A stretch of DNA of 64,000 bases. Source: Paenibacillus auburnensis (lineage in GTDB: Bacteria > Bacillota > Bacilli > Paenibacillales > Paenibacillaceae). The stretch spans positions 1 to 64,000 of the forward strand of contig NZ_CAKMMG010000014.1 of the NCBI RefSeq assembly GCF_927798115.1, given 5' to 3'. Numbering within the stretch: position 1 is the stretch's first letter; each line of letters begins with the position of its first letter. The translations under genes and the position numbers were made by a program. Below, piece after piece: positions 16,874-24,597 of this stretch. Under the pieces are notes generated by a model that worked only from the letters and a program-made list of their open reading frames with translations, was not told the origin of the DNA and ran no database searches.

Positions 16874-19431
16874 ATGACTTTTATAATTCCGAATATCTGG
16901 GTGTTTTTCTGGACGAAATGGATGAACAGCTGCAGTGCTTGGACGAATCCCTGCTAATACTGGAAAATTCGGGTAGCCACCTGGAAACGATACAGAAAAT
17001 ATTCCGGGCGGCACATACCTTAAAGGGATCTTCGGCGGTAATGGGCTTTAAGCAGCTCAATAGGCTGACGCATCAAATGGAAAGCGTATTTGAGCTGATC
17101 CGCGGCGGGCAGCTGTCAGTGGCTAACGAATTATTGAACATTCTGTTTGAATGCATCGATTTCATTAAGCAGCTCCGGTGCTCTATCTTGGCCGGAGTGA
17201 TGGAGGAGGAGGATATTTCTGCTCTGATGAGCCGGCTGGAAGCCATCAAGAATTCGGCTGTTTCCTCCCCGGTTGAACAGGAAGTTAAACCACAGGCACC
17301 AGCTCTGCACATCCTTTTCAACAGTATCCAGAAGGAAAAGATAGAAACGGCCTTGGCTGACGGATATGAAGTCATGGCCATCCATATCCATATGGCTGAA
17401 GAAGAGTCGATGAAATATGTCCGCGCCAAGCTTGTTGAAATTAATCTGACTGAGCATGGAGAGATTGCTGCCTGCTACCCGGAACTGGAACTCATAGAAC
17501 AGGATGATTTATTTTCGGGCACGGTTGTGTACATTCTGATAACCAGACAAGGACAGCAGGACATTATTCAGAGTCTGAAACAGATCTCCCAGCTTGACTC
17601 TATCCACATTGAGTATATTACAAATTTGAATCTGGATACCTTTTTAGAAGGGAAAGAGGTTCCCGGAATCGAAAAAAACAAAGGCAGTATTAGAGAACTT
17701 AGAGAACCAGCTAAAGCAAAAGAAATAACGGTATTGCCGGAGAGCAAAGTGCAGGTGCCCCAGACGGTCCGCGTTGATGTGGAGCGGCTGGAGGAATTGC
17801 TGAATTTGGTCGGAGAACTGATTATTGATAATACCAGACTCCACAGCATCCGTGCCAGATTAAGCGAGCAGTTCAAAAATCATAGCGATATTAATGACCT
17901 AAATGATATCGCGGGCCATTTGAATACTGTTGTATCGGATCTCCAGGAAGGTATGATGAAAACCCGGATGCTGCCGATTGAGCATTTATTTGGCCGCTTT
18001 CCGCGGATGATGCGTGACCTGGCGCAAAAATCAAATAAAGAAATTGAGCTCCGGATTGAGGGCAAGGAAACGGAGCTTGACCGCACCTTAATCGAGGAAA
18101 TCAGTGATCCGCTGATTCATATTCTCCGTAATTCTGCCGATCACGGGTTAGAACTGCCTGAGGAACGTGCGGCTATGGGCAAGCCGCGCAAAGGAACCAT
18201 TGTGCTCCGGGCCAGCCATCAGGGAAATATGATTGTGATAACGATTGCTGATGACGGCCGGGGAATCGATGTGGAGAAGGTTAAGGAAATGGCTCTTCGC
18301 AAGGGGTATGTGACCGCTGATGAGCTTGCCCAAATGACCGAAAAGGAACTGGTGCTGCTAATTTTCCGTTCGGGTATATCCACGGCACAGAAGGTTACGG
18401 ATTTGTCCGGCCGCGGCGTGGGGATGGATATCGTAAAATCACACATTGAGAAATTAAATGGTGTTATCGATATCGAAACGACACCTAATGAAGGAACCGT
18501 CTTTACAATCAAGGTACCCTTGACACTGGCGATCATCCGCTCCTTGCTCGTTAAACTGGGAACAAGCACCTTTGCAGTTCCCTTAGTGAATGTAATTGAA
18601 ATATTCAGGCTGAGAAATGAAGATATTCTTACGGTACAAGGGAGAGAAGTATGCAAATTCCGCAATCAGGTGCTTCCGCTGGTCCGTCTGCACCGTAAGC
18701 TGCAGGTGCAGACTGAGGGAGATCCGGATAAGGAACCATTGTATGTCGTCATCATCGGTTTGGCGGATAAACGGGTCTGTCTGGTCGTTGACCAAACGAT
18801 CGGCAATCAGGAGATTGTAATTAAGTCGTTAGGAAGCTACATCGGCAATGTTCCCTATCTTGCCGGAGCAACGATTCTCGGTGATGGCCACGTTGCACAC
18901 ATACTGGATGTGCGCTACATCATCCGTGAAGCCGGCTCGCATTATGAAGCCCGGCTGCCTGCCGCAAGTGAAGGCGAAACCGCAGATTCACAAAGCGAAA
19001 AGTATATAACCTTTAGCCTGTCAGGCATGGATTTTGCCGTCCCGATCCGGAAAATGAAAGAAATTGTACCTGTTCCGGAGATTCATTTGCTGGCTTCAGC
19101 TTCCGTCTATGTCCTCGGTATGATTAATTTGAGAGGATTATTATTTCCGGTATATGATCTGCAGTCCAGATTAGGGATGGGGGATCATGGGCTCTCTTCC
19201 AGCTCCAGGATTCTAATCTGTGAAGTGTCTGGCCATGAGATTGGAGTGCTGGTGGATAAAGTTTCAAAGGTATGCCTTCTCTCCCGGGCCCATTTGGAAC
19301 CGGCTCCTGAGCAATTGCTGCAGAATTCAGAACTGCTTGAAGCTATTTATAAGGACAACCAACAGTTTATCCATCTATTGAATTTAGAGAAAACACTGAA
19401 TCTTGAACCTAAACGGAAAGAGGTGGGATGA
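16870..19431 (+). CDS. cheA: chemotaxis histidine kinase CheA with an extra C-terminal CheW domain
   Basis: An 853-residue kinase. The Hpt domain carries the phosphorylated histidine at about residue 49 (AAHTLKGSS). A P2-like region spans roughly 145-260, P3 dimerisation begins at about 301 (VDVERLEELLNLVGEL), and the ATPase has the N box HILRNSADHGLE, G1 DDGRGID and G2 GRGVGMDIVKSHIEKLNG. A regulatory CheW-like P5 domain (about 540-670) is followed by a second CheW-like domain (about 700-845, with VLGMINLRGLLFPVYDL). Usual CheA proteins of about 670 residues have one. No cheY, cheB, cheR, cheC or cheD is in the operon, so the phosphoacceptor must lie elsewhere or be noncanonical. ATGA overlap with cheW indicates coupling. 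Confidence 0.94.
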   Translation: MNDFYNSEYLGVFLDEMDEQLQCLDESLLILENSGSHLETIQKIFRAAHTLKGSSAVMGFKQLNRLTHQMESVFELIRGGQLSVANELLNILFECIDFIKQLRCSILAGVMEEEDISALMSRLEAIKNSAVSSPVEQEVKPQAPALHILFNSIQKEKIETALADGYEVMAIHIHMAEEESMKYVRAKLVEINLTEHGEIAACYPELELIEQDDLFSGTVVYILITRQGQQDIIQSLKQISQLDSIHIEYITNLNLDTFLEGKEVPGIEKNKGSIRELREPAKAKEITVLPESKVQVPQTVRVDVERLEELLNLVGELIIDNTRLHSIRARLSEQFKNHSDINDLNDIAGHLNTVVSDLQEGMMKTRMLPIEHLFGRFPRMMRDLAQKSNKEIELRIEGKETELDRTLIEEISDPLIHILRNSADHGLELPEERAAMGKPRKGTIVLRASHQGNMIVITIADDGRGIDVEKVKEMALRKGYVTADELAQMTEKELVLLIFRSGISTAQKVTDLSGRGVGMDIVKSHIEKLNGVIDIETTPNEGTVFTIKVPLTLAIIRSLLVKLGTSTFAVPLVNVIEIFRLRNEDILTVQGREVCKFRNQVLPLVRLHRKLQVQTEGDPDKEPLYVVIIGLADKRVCLVVDQTIGNQEIVIKSLGSYIGNVPYLAGATILGDGHVAHILDVRYIIREAGSHYEARLPAASEGETADSQSEKYITFSLSGMDFAVPIRKMKEIVPVPEIHLLASASVYVLGMINLRGLLFPVYDLQSRLGMGDHGLSSSSRILICEVSGHEIGVLVDKVSKVCLLSRAHLEPAPEQLLQNSELLEAIYKDNQQFIHLLNLEKTLNLEPKRKEVG

Positions 19432-19434
19432 GTC

Positions 19435-19773
19435 ATGGATAATTCCTTGAAGGATAAGGTGGAGCAGCTGAACTGGAAGGCGGATGTAACGCTAAAGAAT
19501 GTGGAGGAGTTCCGCAGAGCTCTTCTGAAACTGACAGATTCCGAGAAAACCAAACTGGTCTTGGAGCTCACGGAAGTATCCTATTTAAACAGCGCTGCGC
19601 TTGGTGTAATAGCAGACGCTGTGCTCCGTGCAGGAAGAGCCGATAAGGAGCTTGTTATTGGCGGAGTGCAAGCCACGGTGGGCGAGATATTTGAGATTGT
19701 TCATTTCCGCACTCTGATGAAGATCTTTCCGGATATCAGTGAGGCGTATGCTTATTTTAAAGGTGAAGAATGA
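19435..19773 (+). CDS. STAS-domain anti-sigma factor antagonist (RsbV/SpoIIAA-like)
   Basis: A 112-residue STAS protein. LELTEVSYLNSAALGVIAD matches the phosphorylation loop of anti-anti-sigma factors, with the acceptor serine near residue 53. In RsbV-type systems the unphosphorylated form binds the cognate kinase and frees its partner, and phosphorylation reverses this. It begins three bases after cheA and its stop overlaps the next start, so it is part of the chemosensory operon. It lacks the canonical DSSG spacing before the serine but keeps the serine itself. Confidence 0.9.
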   Translation: MDNSLKDKVEQLNWKADVTLKNVEEFRRALLKLTDSEKTKLVLELTEVSYLNSAALGVIADAVLRAGRADKELVIGGVQATVGEIFEIVHFRTLMKIFPDISEAYAYFKGEE

Positions 19774-20192
19774 TGAATGGACTTTCTGAGGGGACATACA
19801 GGGAGATCCTGATTATTAATAAACCCGATGACATTGCACTTGCTATGGAGACCACCCGGACCATTGCCGCTCAAACAGGCTTTTCCGAGCACGATTCGAT
19901 TTTGCTGCAGCTGGTAACTGAAGAAGCCTGCATGAATGCATTTGAGCATGGCTGCCCGGCGGGAAATTGTAGGTTCAAAATAACCTGGCAGGTCGAATCG
20001 GATACGATGGAGATAACCGTCTGTCAAAATGGAGAAGCCTTTGAGCTGCACAACGATCCGGCCTCTCCCGTTAAAGTAGGCTCCCGTGGAAGGGGGCTAG
20101 TCCTTATTCAAGGAATTATGGATGAAGTAAGACTGATCCCTTCCGGAGCCTATGTAACCCTCTCCATGCGAAGAAGAAGGAGAGTGACATGA
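19770..20192 (+). CDS. RsbW/SpoIIAB-like serine kinase (GHKL ATPase)
   Basis: A 140-residue HATPase_c_2 domain protein. The N box is TEEACMNAFEHG and the glycine-rich ATP lid is SRGRGLVLIQGIMDEV. Such kinases phosphorylate the STAS antagonist and hold a sigma factor or other effector. The gene overlaps the STAS gene by four bases (ATGA) and overlaps the phosphatase gene downstream in the same way, completing a partner-switching trio. No sigma factor gene is near, so the final target is unknown. Confidence 0.9.
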   Translation: MMNGLSEGTYREILIINKPDDIALAMETTRTIAAQTGFSEHDSILLQLVTEEACMNAFEHGCPAGNCRFKITWQVESDTMEITVCQNGEAFELHNDPASPVKVGSRGRGLVLIQGIMDEVRLIPSGAYVTLSMRRRRRVT

Positions 20193-21892
20193 ACAATACT
20201 TCCCTTAATTCCTGGGGGAAATGGCTTCCGAAATACAGATTTCCGCTTATCCTCCTGATCCTCTTGGCACTGGATTTGTATAATCTAGTGTTTGTTGATA
20301 AAAGGTTTGCCTATGAGTTTGTTATCGATATTCTCACTCAAGGGGTTGTATTATTGCCGCTGTACATCATGCACAGACAGCAGATTGATAACGCCAGGAA
20401 GCTGCAGGAGAGTGAGCAGCGGTATAAATCCTTATTCCTTTATAACAATGCAGGCATCTATGTTGTCGATCTTGATGGTTCCCTAAACACTGCGAGCCCG
20501 AATCTTCTGGACCTTCTTGGATATACAGAAGAGGAGATTCAAAACACATTGTTTACAAGCCTGTTCCTTCCTGAAGATGTGCCGTTGGTCCAGCAGACCT
20601 TTGTGGATATCACCAAAGGCAGCCTGCTCTCCACCTCAAGGAAATTACAAATGCGGCGTAAAGACGGTGGATACCTCACCTTTGATTTATCCAGTGTACC
20701 CCTAAAGGCTAACGGAGAAATTAAGGGTGTTATCGGTTTTGCCAAGGATATTACCGAATTTGAAAGAATGCAGGGTAAACTGGCTGAAGTCCAGACTCAG
20801 CTGAATAATATTTTTGGAAGTATTGATATTATTTTGTGGTCCTATGATGTGAATGAGAGTAAATTATTAACGATTTCACCAGCCTGCGAGAAGGTATTCG
20901 GCTATTCACCCGAGGAATATTACCAATATCCTGATTTGTGGTCTGCACAAATTTTGGATGAAGATAAAGCCAGGGTGAAAAGCAGAATGAGCGCCGCCTC
21001 GCAGAACATTCCGACGGATACCACTCTGGAATACCGACTTGTCCACGCAAGCGGAGAAATGCGCTGGGTAGAGAGCCGGGTGTTTTCATCTATTGATGAG
21101 GCGACCGGGAAGATAACAGTAAATGGGGTAGTGCTTGACATTACCCATACAAAGCTGATTGAGAAAAATAATCAGATCGATCTGGACCTGGCGAGAGAGG
21201 TGCAGAAGAGTGTTCTCAGCCGCCCCATCTACACCCCGGAGTTTTCTATAGATGCCCGCTATATTCCCTCCAAGAACCTCGGAGGAGATATGTATGCCTG
21301 GTATCGTATGGATGAGCATCGGTATGGCATTTTAATCATGGATGTAATGGGGCACGGAGTGTCCTCAGCCCTTATTTGCATGTCTACCCGTTCTCTGCTG
21401 AGAGGGATTATTCAGGCCAATCTTAGTCCTGAAGAAGTAATCAATGAACTGAATAATCACATGAATAAGCTCTTTAAAGAGGCTGTGACAGCTGCGAACT
21501 TCTATTTCACAGCCATTTATTTAATAGTGGATCCAAAGAAAAGAACGGTCGAATATATAAATGCGGGACATCCCAGCGGCTTACTGATGGATGAACACGG
21601 GGAAATTTCGGAACTGAAATCCTCTTGTCTTCCGATCGGTTTAATTCCGGAGCTGAAGGCGGAGAAACAAACGATTCCAATCAAAGGCCCGGTCAGACTG
21701 CTGTTATATACTGACGGCTTAATCGAAAGTCCGGGACGATTATTGAAAGACCAGATGAATCTGGTGCTGGAAGCCATGAGAGGAACTAGAGAAGAGCCGA
21801 TTTCCATCGTTATGGATACTCTGCTTGCCTCGGGAAAAGGGGATAAGCAGATAGAACAGGACGATATTTGTCTGATCTGCATGGATATCTAG
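20189..21892 (+). CDS. membrane PAS-PAS-PP2C (SpoIIE/RsbU-like) phosphatase
   Basis: A 567-residue protein with two short hydrophobic segments at the N-terminus (about residues 17-32 and 40-57), two PAS domains (about 70-195 and 205-325, the second followed by a PAC motif GEMRWVESRVF) and a C-terminal PP2C/SpoIIE domain (about 345-565). The metal-binding motifs GGDMYAWY, MDVMGHG, YTDGLIESPG and QDDICLI are present. It should dephosphorylate the STAS protein in response to a signal sensed by PAS. It has no receiver domain, so any input from CheA would be indirect. It is the last gene of the operon. Confidence 0.92.
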   Translation: MNNTSLNSWGKWLPKYRFPLILLILLALDLYNLVFVDKRFAYEFVIDILTQGVVLLPLYIMHRQQIDNARKLQESEQRYKSLFLYNNAGIYVVDLDGSLNTASPNLLDLLGYTEEEIQNTLFTSLFLPEDVPLVQQTFVDITKGSLLSTSRKLQMRRKDGGYLTFDLSSVPLKANGEIKGVIGFAKDITEFERMQGKLAEVQTQLNNIFGSIDIILWSYDVNESKLLTISPACEKVFGYSPEEYYQYPDLWSAQILDEDKARVKSRMSAASQNIPTDTTLEYRLVHASGEMRWVESRVFSSIDEATGKITVNGVVLDITHTKLIEKNNQIDLDLAREVQKSVLSRPIYTPEFSIDARYIPSKNLGGDMYAWYRMDEHRYGILIMDVMGHGVSSALICMSTRSLLRGIIQANLSPEEVINELNNHMNKLFKEAVTAANFYFTAIYLIVDPKKRTVEYINAGHPSGLLMDEHGEISELKSSCLPIGLIPELKAEKQTIPIKGPVRLLLYTDGLIESPGRLLKDQMNLVLEAMRGTREEPISIVMDTLLASGKGDKQIEQDDICLICMDI

Positions 21893-21925
21893 TGACGCAG
21901 ATGCAAGAGCTTATAATACCTGCAT

Positions 21926-21959
21926 AGAGGGCTGCCCTGTCACAGGCGGCTCTCTTTTA
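21926..21959 (+). terminator. terminator of the chemosensory operon
   Basis: AGAGGGCTGCC pairs with GGCGGCTCTCT with some G-U pairs and is followed by TTTTAT. The group IIC-like intron remnant begins directly after it. Confidence 0.75.
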
Positions 21960-21960
21960 T

Positions 21961-22085
21961 GTGTGCCTAAGTATGGAGCTATCTCTGGGGTGAAAGTCCC
22001 AAGCGTGGGTGGTTAGCAGGAGTAGCAGCAGGCAGAGGAGAAGAAGTGGAAATTCAAGGAACGCCTGCCGGGAGTCCAAGCCATA
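21961..22085 (+). mobile_element. truncated group IIC-type intron 5' fragment
   Basis: The sequence starts GTGTGCC, the 5' end of group II introns, and contains TCTGGGGTGAAAGTCCC, very like the domain I start of group IIC introns such as the Oceanobacillus iheyensis intron. Position directly after an intrinsic terminator ending TTTTAT is the known insertion preference of class IIC. No reverse transcriptase gene or 3' domains V/VI follow, because a minus-strand gene occupies the next bases, so this is a decayed fragment. The right boundary is approximate. Confidence 0.6.
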
Positions 22086-22109
22086 AATAGCGGTTGATCT
22101 GCTCGCGGT

Positions 22110-22847
22110 TCAGTCTCTGATCACATGGCCCTGACCGAGGGTGACCTCAATAAACCCGGCCATATGCCGGGCTTGATAGCGGATCGGTTTGCCGCTGCCC
22201 ATAATAACAATGTTGCGGATATCTGCAGAGCCTTCCGCAGGAAGCGCGAAGGCTTTGATATAGGGATATTCTTCACTAAGCGTAGTGTGGATGGCCTTGA
22301 TCAACCGGTCATTTTCACTTCGGCCCATCAGGTTCATCAGGATAGCACCTCGTGAATGAAGCTTGGTCCGGGTGAGGCGGAAAAATTCACTGGAGGTTAA
22401 ATGTGGCGGCGTTCCGGCGGCCGTGAAGGCATCCAGCAGGATGTAGTCATAACGTCCGTTCTGCTCGCGCCCCAGGAGGCTCCGGCCATCGCCAATCATA
22501 ACGTTGTCCTGATGATAACCGAAGTGGGTTCGGCTATAGTCTACGACCTCAGCGTTCACCTCAGCTACCTTGAAGCTTTTCTCCGCAAAATAACCGGCAA
22601 TCGTTCCGACTCCGTGTCCAATCAGGAACACATTCTGGAAATAGGGCTCATTGCACTCCATTAAATGAATCATTGCCCGCGGATACTCAAAGACGACGCG
22701 CCGCGGATGCTCCAGATCTAGCACACCCTGAATGGCCTCGCCGGAAAACTGGAGAACGCGGAAGCGTCCTTTTTCACCATATAGCTCTGTAGTTTCATAC
22801 ACCTGGATCTCATCGTTATTGCTTGATGCCGGGAACTGTGGCTGCAA
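22110..22847 (-). CDS. spermidine-synthase-like protein (SAM-binding fold)
   Basis: A 245-residue protein of the spermine/spermidine synthase family. VFLIGHGVGTIAGYFAEKS corresponds to the nucleotide-binding motif, VAEVNAEVVDYSRTHFG to motif II, and YDYILLDAF to the catalytic-aspartate region. It lacks the canonical GGGDG spelling, so activity as an aminopropyltransferase is uncertain and a methyltransferase-like role is possible. The start is TTG 22847, set by AAGGAG eight bases upstream. It lies 13 bases after the YesN-type regulator and probably closes the sugar transporter operon, which is an unusual neighbour for such an enzyme. Confidence 0.8.
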   Translation of the reverse strand: MQPQFPASSNNDEIQVYETTELYGEKGRFRVLQFSGEAIQGVLDLEHPRRVVFEYPRAMIHLMECNEPYFQNVFLIGHGVGTIAGYFAEKSFKVAEVNAEVVDYSRTHFGYHQDNVMIGDGRSLLGREQNGRYDYILLDAFTAAGTPPHLTSSEFFRLTRTKLHSRGAILMNLMGRSENDRLIKAIHTTLSEEYPYIKAFALPAEGSADIRNIVIMGSGKPIRYQARHMAGFIEVTLGQGHVIRD

Positions 22848-22860
22848 AATATCGGTCTCC

Positions 22861-24357
22861 TTATACGTGGGAAATTCGTTTGTATTCGTTCGGCGTGACG
22901 CCGACTACCTTCTTGAAAAGCTTGTTGAAATAAGCGGGATCGGGATAGCCGACTTCGGTGCCGATTTCATGTACCTTCAGGTCGTGGGCACTCTTAAGCA
23001 GCTGTTTCGCTTTGCGGATGCGGATTTCAATAATATAGTCGGTCAGGGTGAGCCCGGTCTCCTGCTTGAACAATTTGCTGAGATAGCTTGGCGTCAAAAA
23101 TACCATACCCGCTAGCGTATTCAGGTCAGCATGCTGATTATAATTGGCCGACACCCAGCGCTTCACCGTTTCAACTGCCGTACCGGACATCTCCAGCCGG
23201 TGGGTGCGGATTTCATTCAGTGCAGCGGAGAAAAGAGTTGTGAACAGCTCTTCCATTTCGCCAAGGCTCATGCAGGTTTTGATCTGCTCCTCCAGCCTTG
23301 GGCGGGTCTCTTTCCAGTAGACGGCTTCGAATTCCTGCAATTCTTTGCGGGCGGTCTCCTCCACGTGATGGAGGGAGCGGAGAATCAGATCCGGAGTGGC
23401 CTGCCCCGCTTCCAGCACGCGGAACATCTTGCGGATCCATTCTTGCACCCCGGCGGTACTTAGAATCTGCAGATCATGGATCAGCGGCTCCCGGAATGGA
23501 GCGAAAGGATCAACTGCAGACTTCTCCGCAACATTAAGTTCCTCTATAGTAGCATAATGCAGCGGCTGCGGATTATAAATTCCCGCATCACAGGCCTGCT
23601 TGGCTTCGAGATAAGCGGTTCTCAATCTGGCCGGATCGGAATAGGAACGGCTTCCCCCGATATGCAGGCGCTGATTCCTTCCAGCCGGACTGACATACTC
23701 CATGATATCGCGCTGCTCTTCAGGGGAGAGCGGCTGTGGAGAATAACGGACCCATACCTGGATGCCTTTATGCATCTCCAGAAGGTCAAACAGGGCTCCC
23801 TTCTCTTGCCGAAGACGCTCAGCATAGGTAAGGGCCGTTTCCCGGCTGCCCCCTTTCAGGACATAGATCGTGAAATACGGCTGTGGCAAACCCAGACCGT
23901 TTAAAAGAACAGAGGAAGGCTCCTCGATCTGCAGCAGGGAGAGCAGCAGCCCGGAGCGCTGGCGTTCTTCTTTGTCCTGCTGCTGCTTCCGTGCCTGATC
24001 CAGGGCATATAGTACTTCGAAAAGCTGTTCTTTGTTGATCGGCTTAAGCAGGTAATCCACGGCTGAGCTGCGGATGGCTTCCCGGGCATAATTAAATTCA
24101 ACGAATCCGCTCATCAGCAGCGTGCGAATCTGCGGGTGGCTGGCTTTCAGCCGCTTGATTAGCTCCAAGCCGTCGATCTGCGGCATACGGATATCGGTAA
24201 TGACAACGTCCAGCTGAAGGGAAGGCAGCTCATCCAGCAGATGCTTGCCGTCCGGATAAGTACCGACGACACAAAAGGTGCTACTCTCTTTGCTGATCAT
24301 CCGGGCCAGGCCTTCGCGAATCAGAACCTCATCATCTACAATCACAATACGCAGCAA
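22861..24357 (-). CDS. YesN-type response regulator, receiver plus AraC helix-turn-helix
   Basis: A 498-residue regulator. The receiver domain (residues 2-118) has the acidic pocket VDDE, the phospho-acceptor in DVVITDIRMP and the conserved lysine in LLKPINKEQ. A long middle region follows and an AraC-type double helix-turn-helix ends the protein (about 395-495, YLSKLFKQETGLTLTDYI then EVGYPDPAYFNKLFKKVVG). It should be phosphorylated by the YesM-type kinase encoded 240 bases upstream and activate the sugar ABC transporter operon. The start is TTG 24357, preceded by GGGGAT. Confidence 0.93.
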   Translation of the reverse strand: MLRIVIVDDEVLIREGLARMISKESSTFCVVGTYPDGKHLLDELPSLQLDVVITDIRMPQIDGLELIKRLKASHPQIRTLLMSGFVEFNYAREAIRSSAVDYLLKPINKEQLFEVLYALDQARKQQQDKEERQRSGLLLSLLQIEEPSSVLLNGLGLPQPYFTIYVLKGGSRETALTYAERLRQEKGALFDLLEMHKGIQVWVRYSPQPLSPEEQRDIMEYVSPAGRNQRLHIGGSRSYSDPARLRTAYLEAKQACDAGIYNPQPLHYATIEELNVAEKSAVDPFAPFREPLIHDLQILSTAGVQEWIRKMFRVLEAGQATPDLILRSLHHVEETARKELQEFEAVYWKETRPRLEEQIKTCMSLGEMEELFTTLFSAALNEIRTHRLEMSGTAVETVKRWVSANYNQHADLNTLAGMVFLTPSYLSKLFKQETGLTLTDYIIEIRIRKAKQLLKSAHDLKVHEIGTEVGYPDPAYFNKLFKKVVGVTPNEYKRISHV

Positions 24358-24456
24358 TCCGGATATCCCCTTTCCTGACTATATAAGCTGAACTTTAGAT
24401 TTGCCAAGCTGGCGTAGAACGCGGGCTGCGGGGAATGTTTGGACTTCCGGCCGCTG

Positions 24457-24511
24457 TTAGGTTTGGATTTCCTGATTTTAACCGCTGTTTGCGGTAGAAA
24501 TCCAAACCTAA
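24457..24511. repeat. 15-bp inverted repeat with nested hairpin
   Basis: TTAGGTTTGGATTTC (24457-24471) is exactly repeated in inverse at 24497-24511. The loop holds ACCGC-TGTTT-GCGGT (24481-24495), a second hairpin. It lies in the 240-bp gap between the kinase and regulator genes and has no T-run, so it resembles a dispersed extragenic element more than a terminator. Confidence 0.7.
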
Positions 24512-24597
24512 AGGCGGACGCATTCGCTCCTCCAATTCCAAACTTCCCCTCCGCCGCTTCCGCCATCTTACAGTACTTTAGTTCAGCATATATTGTA

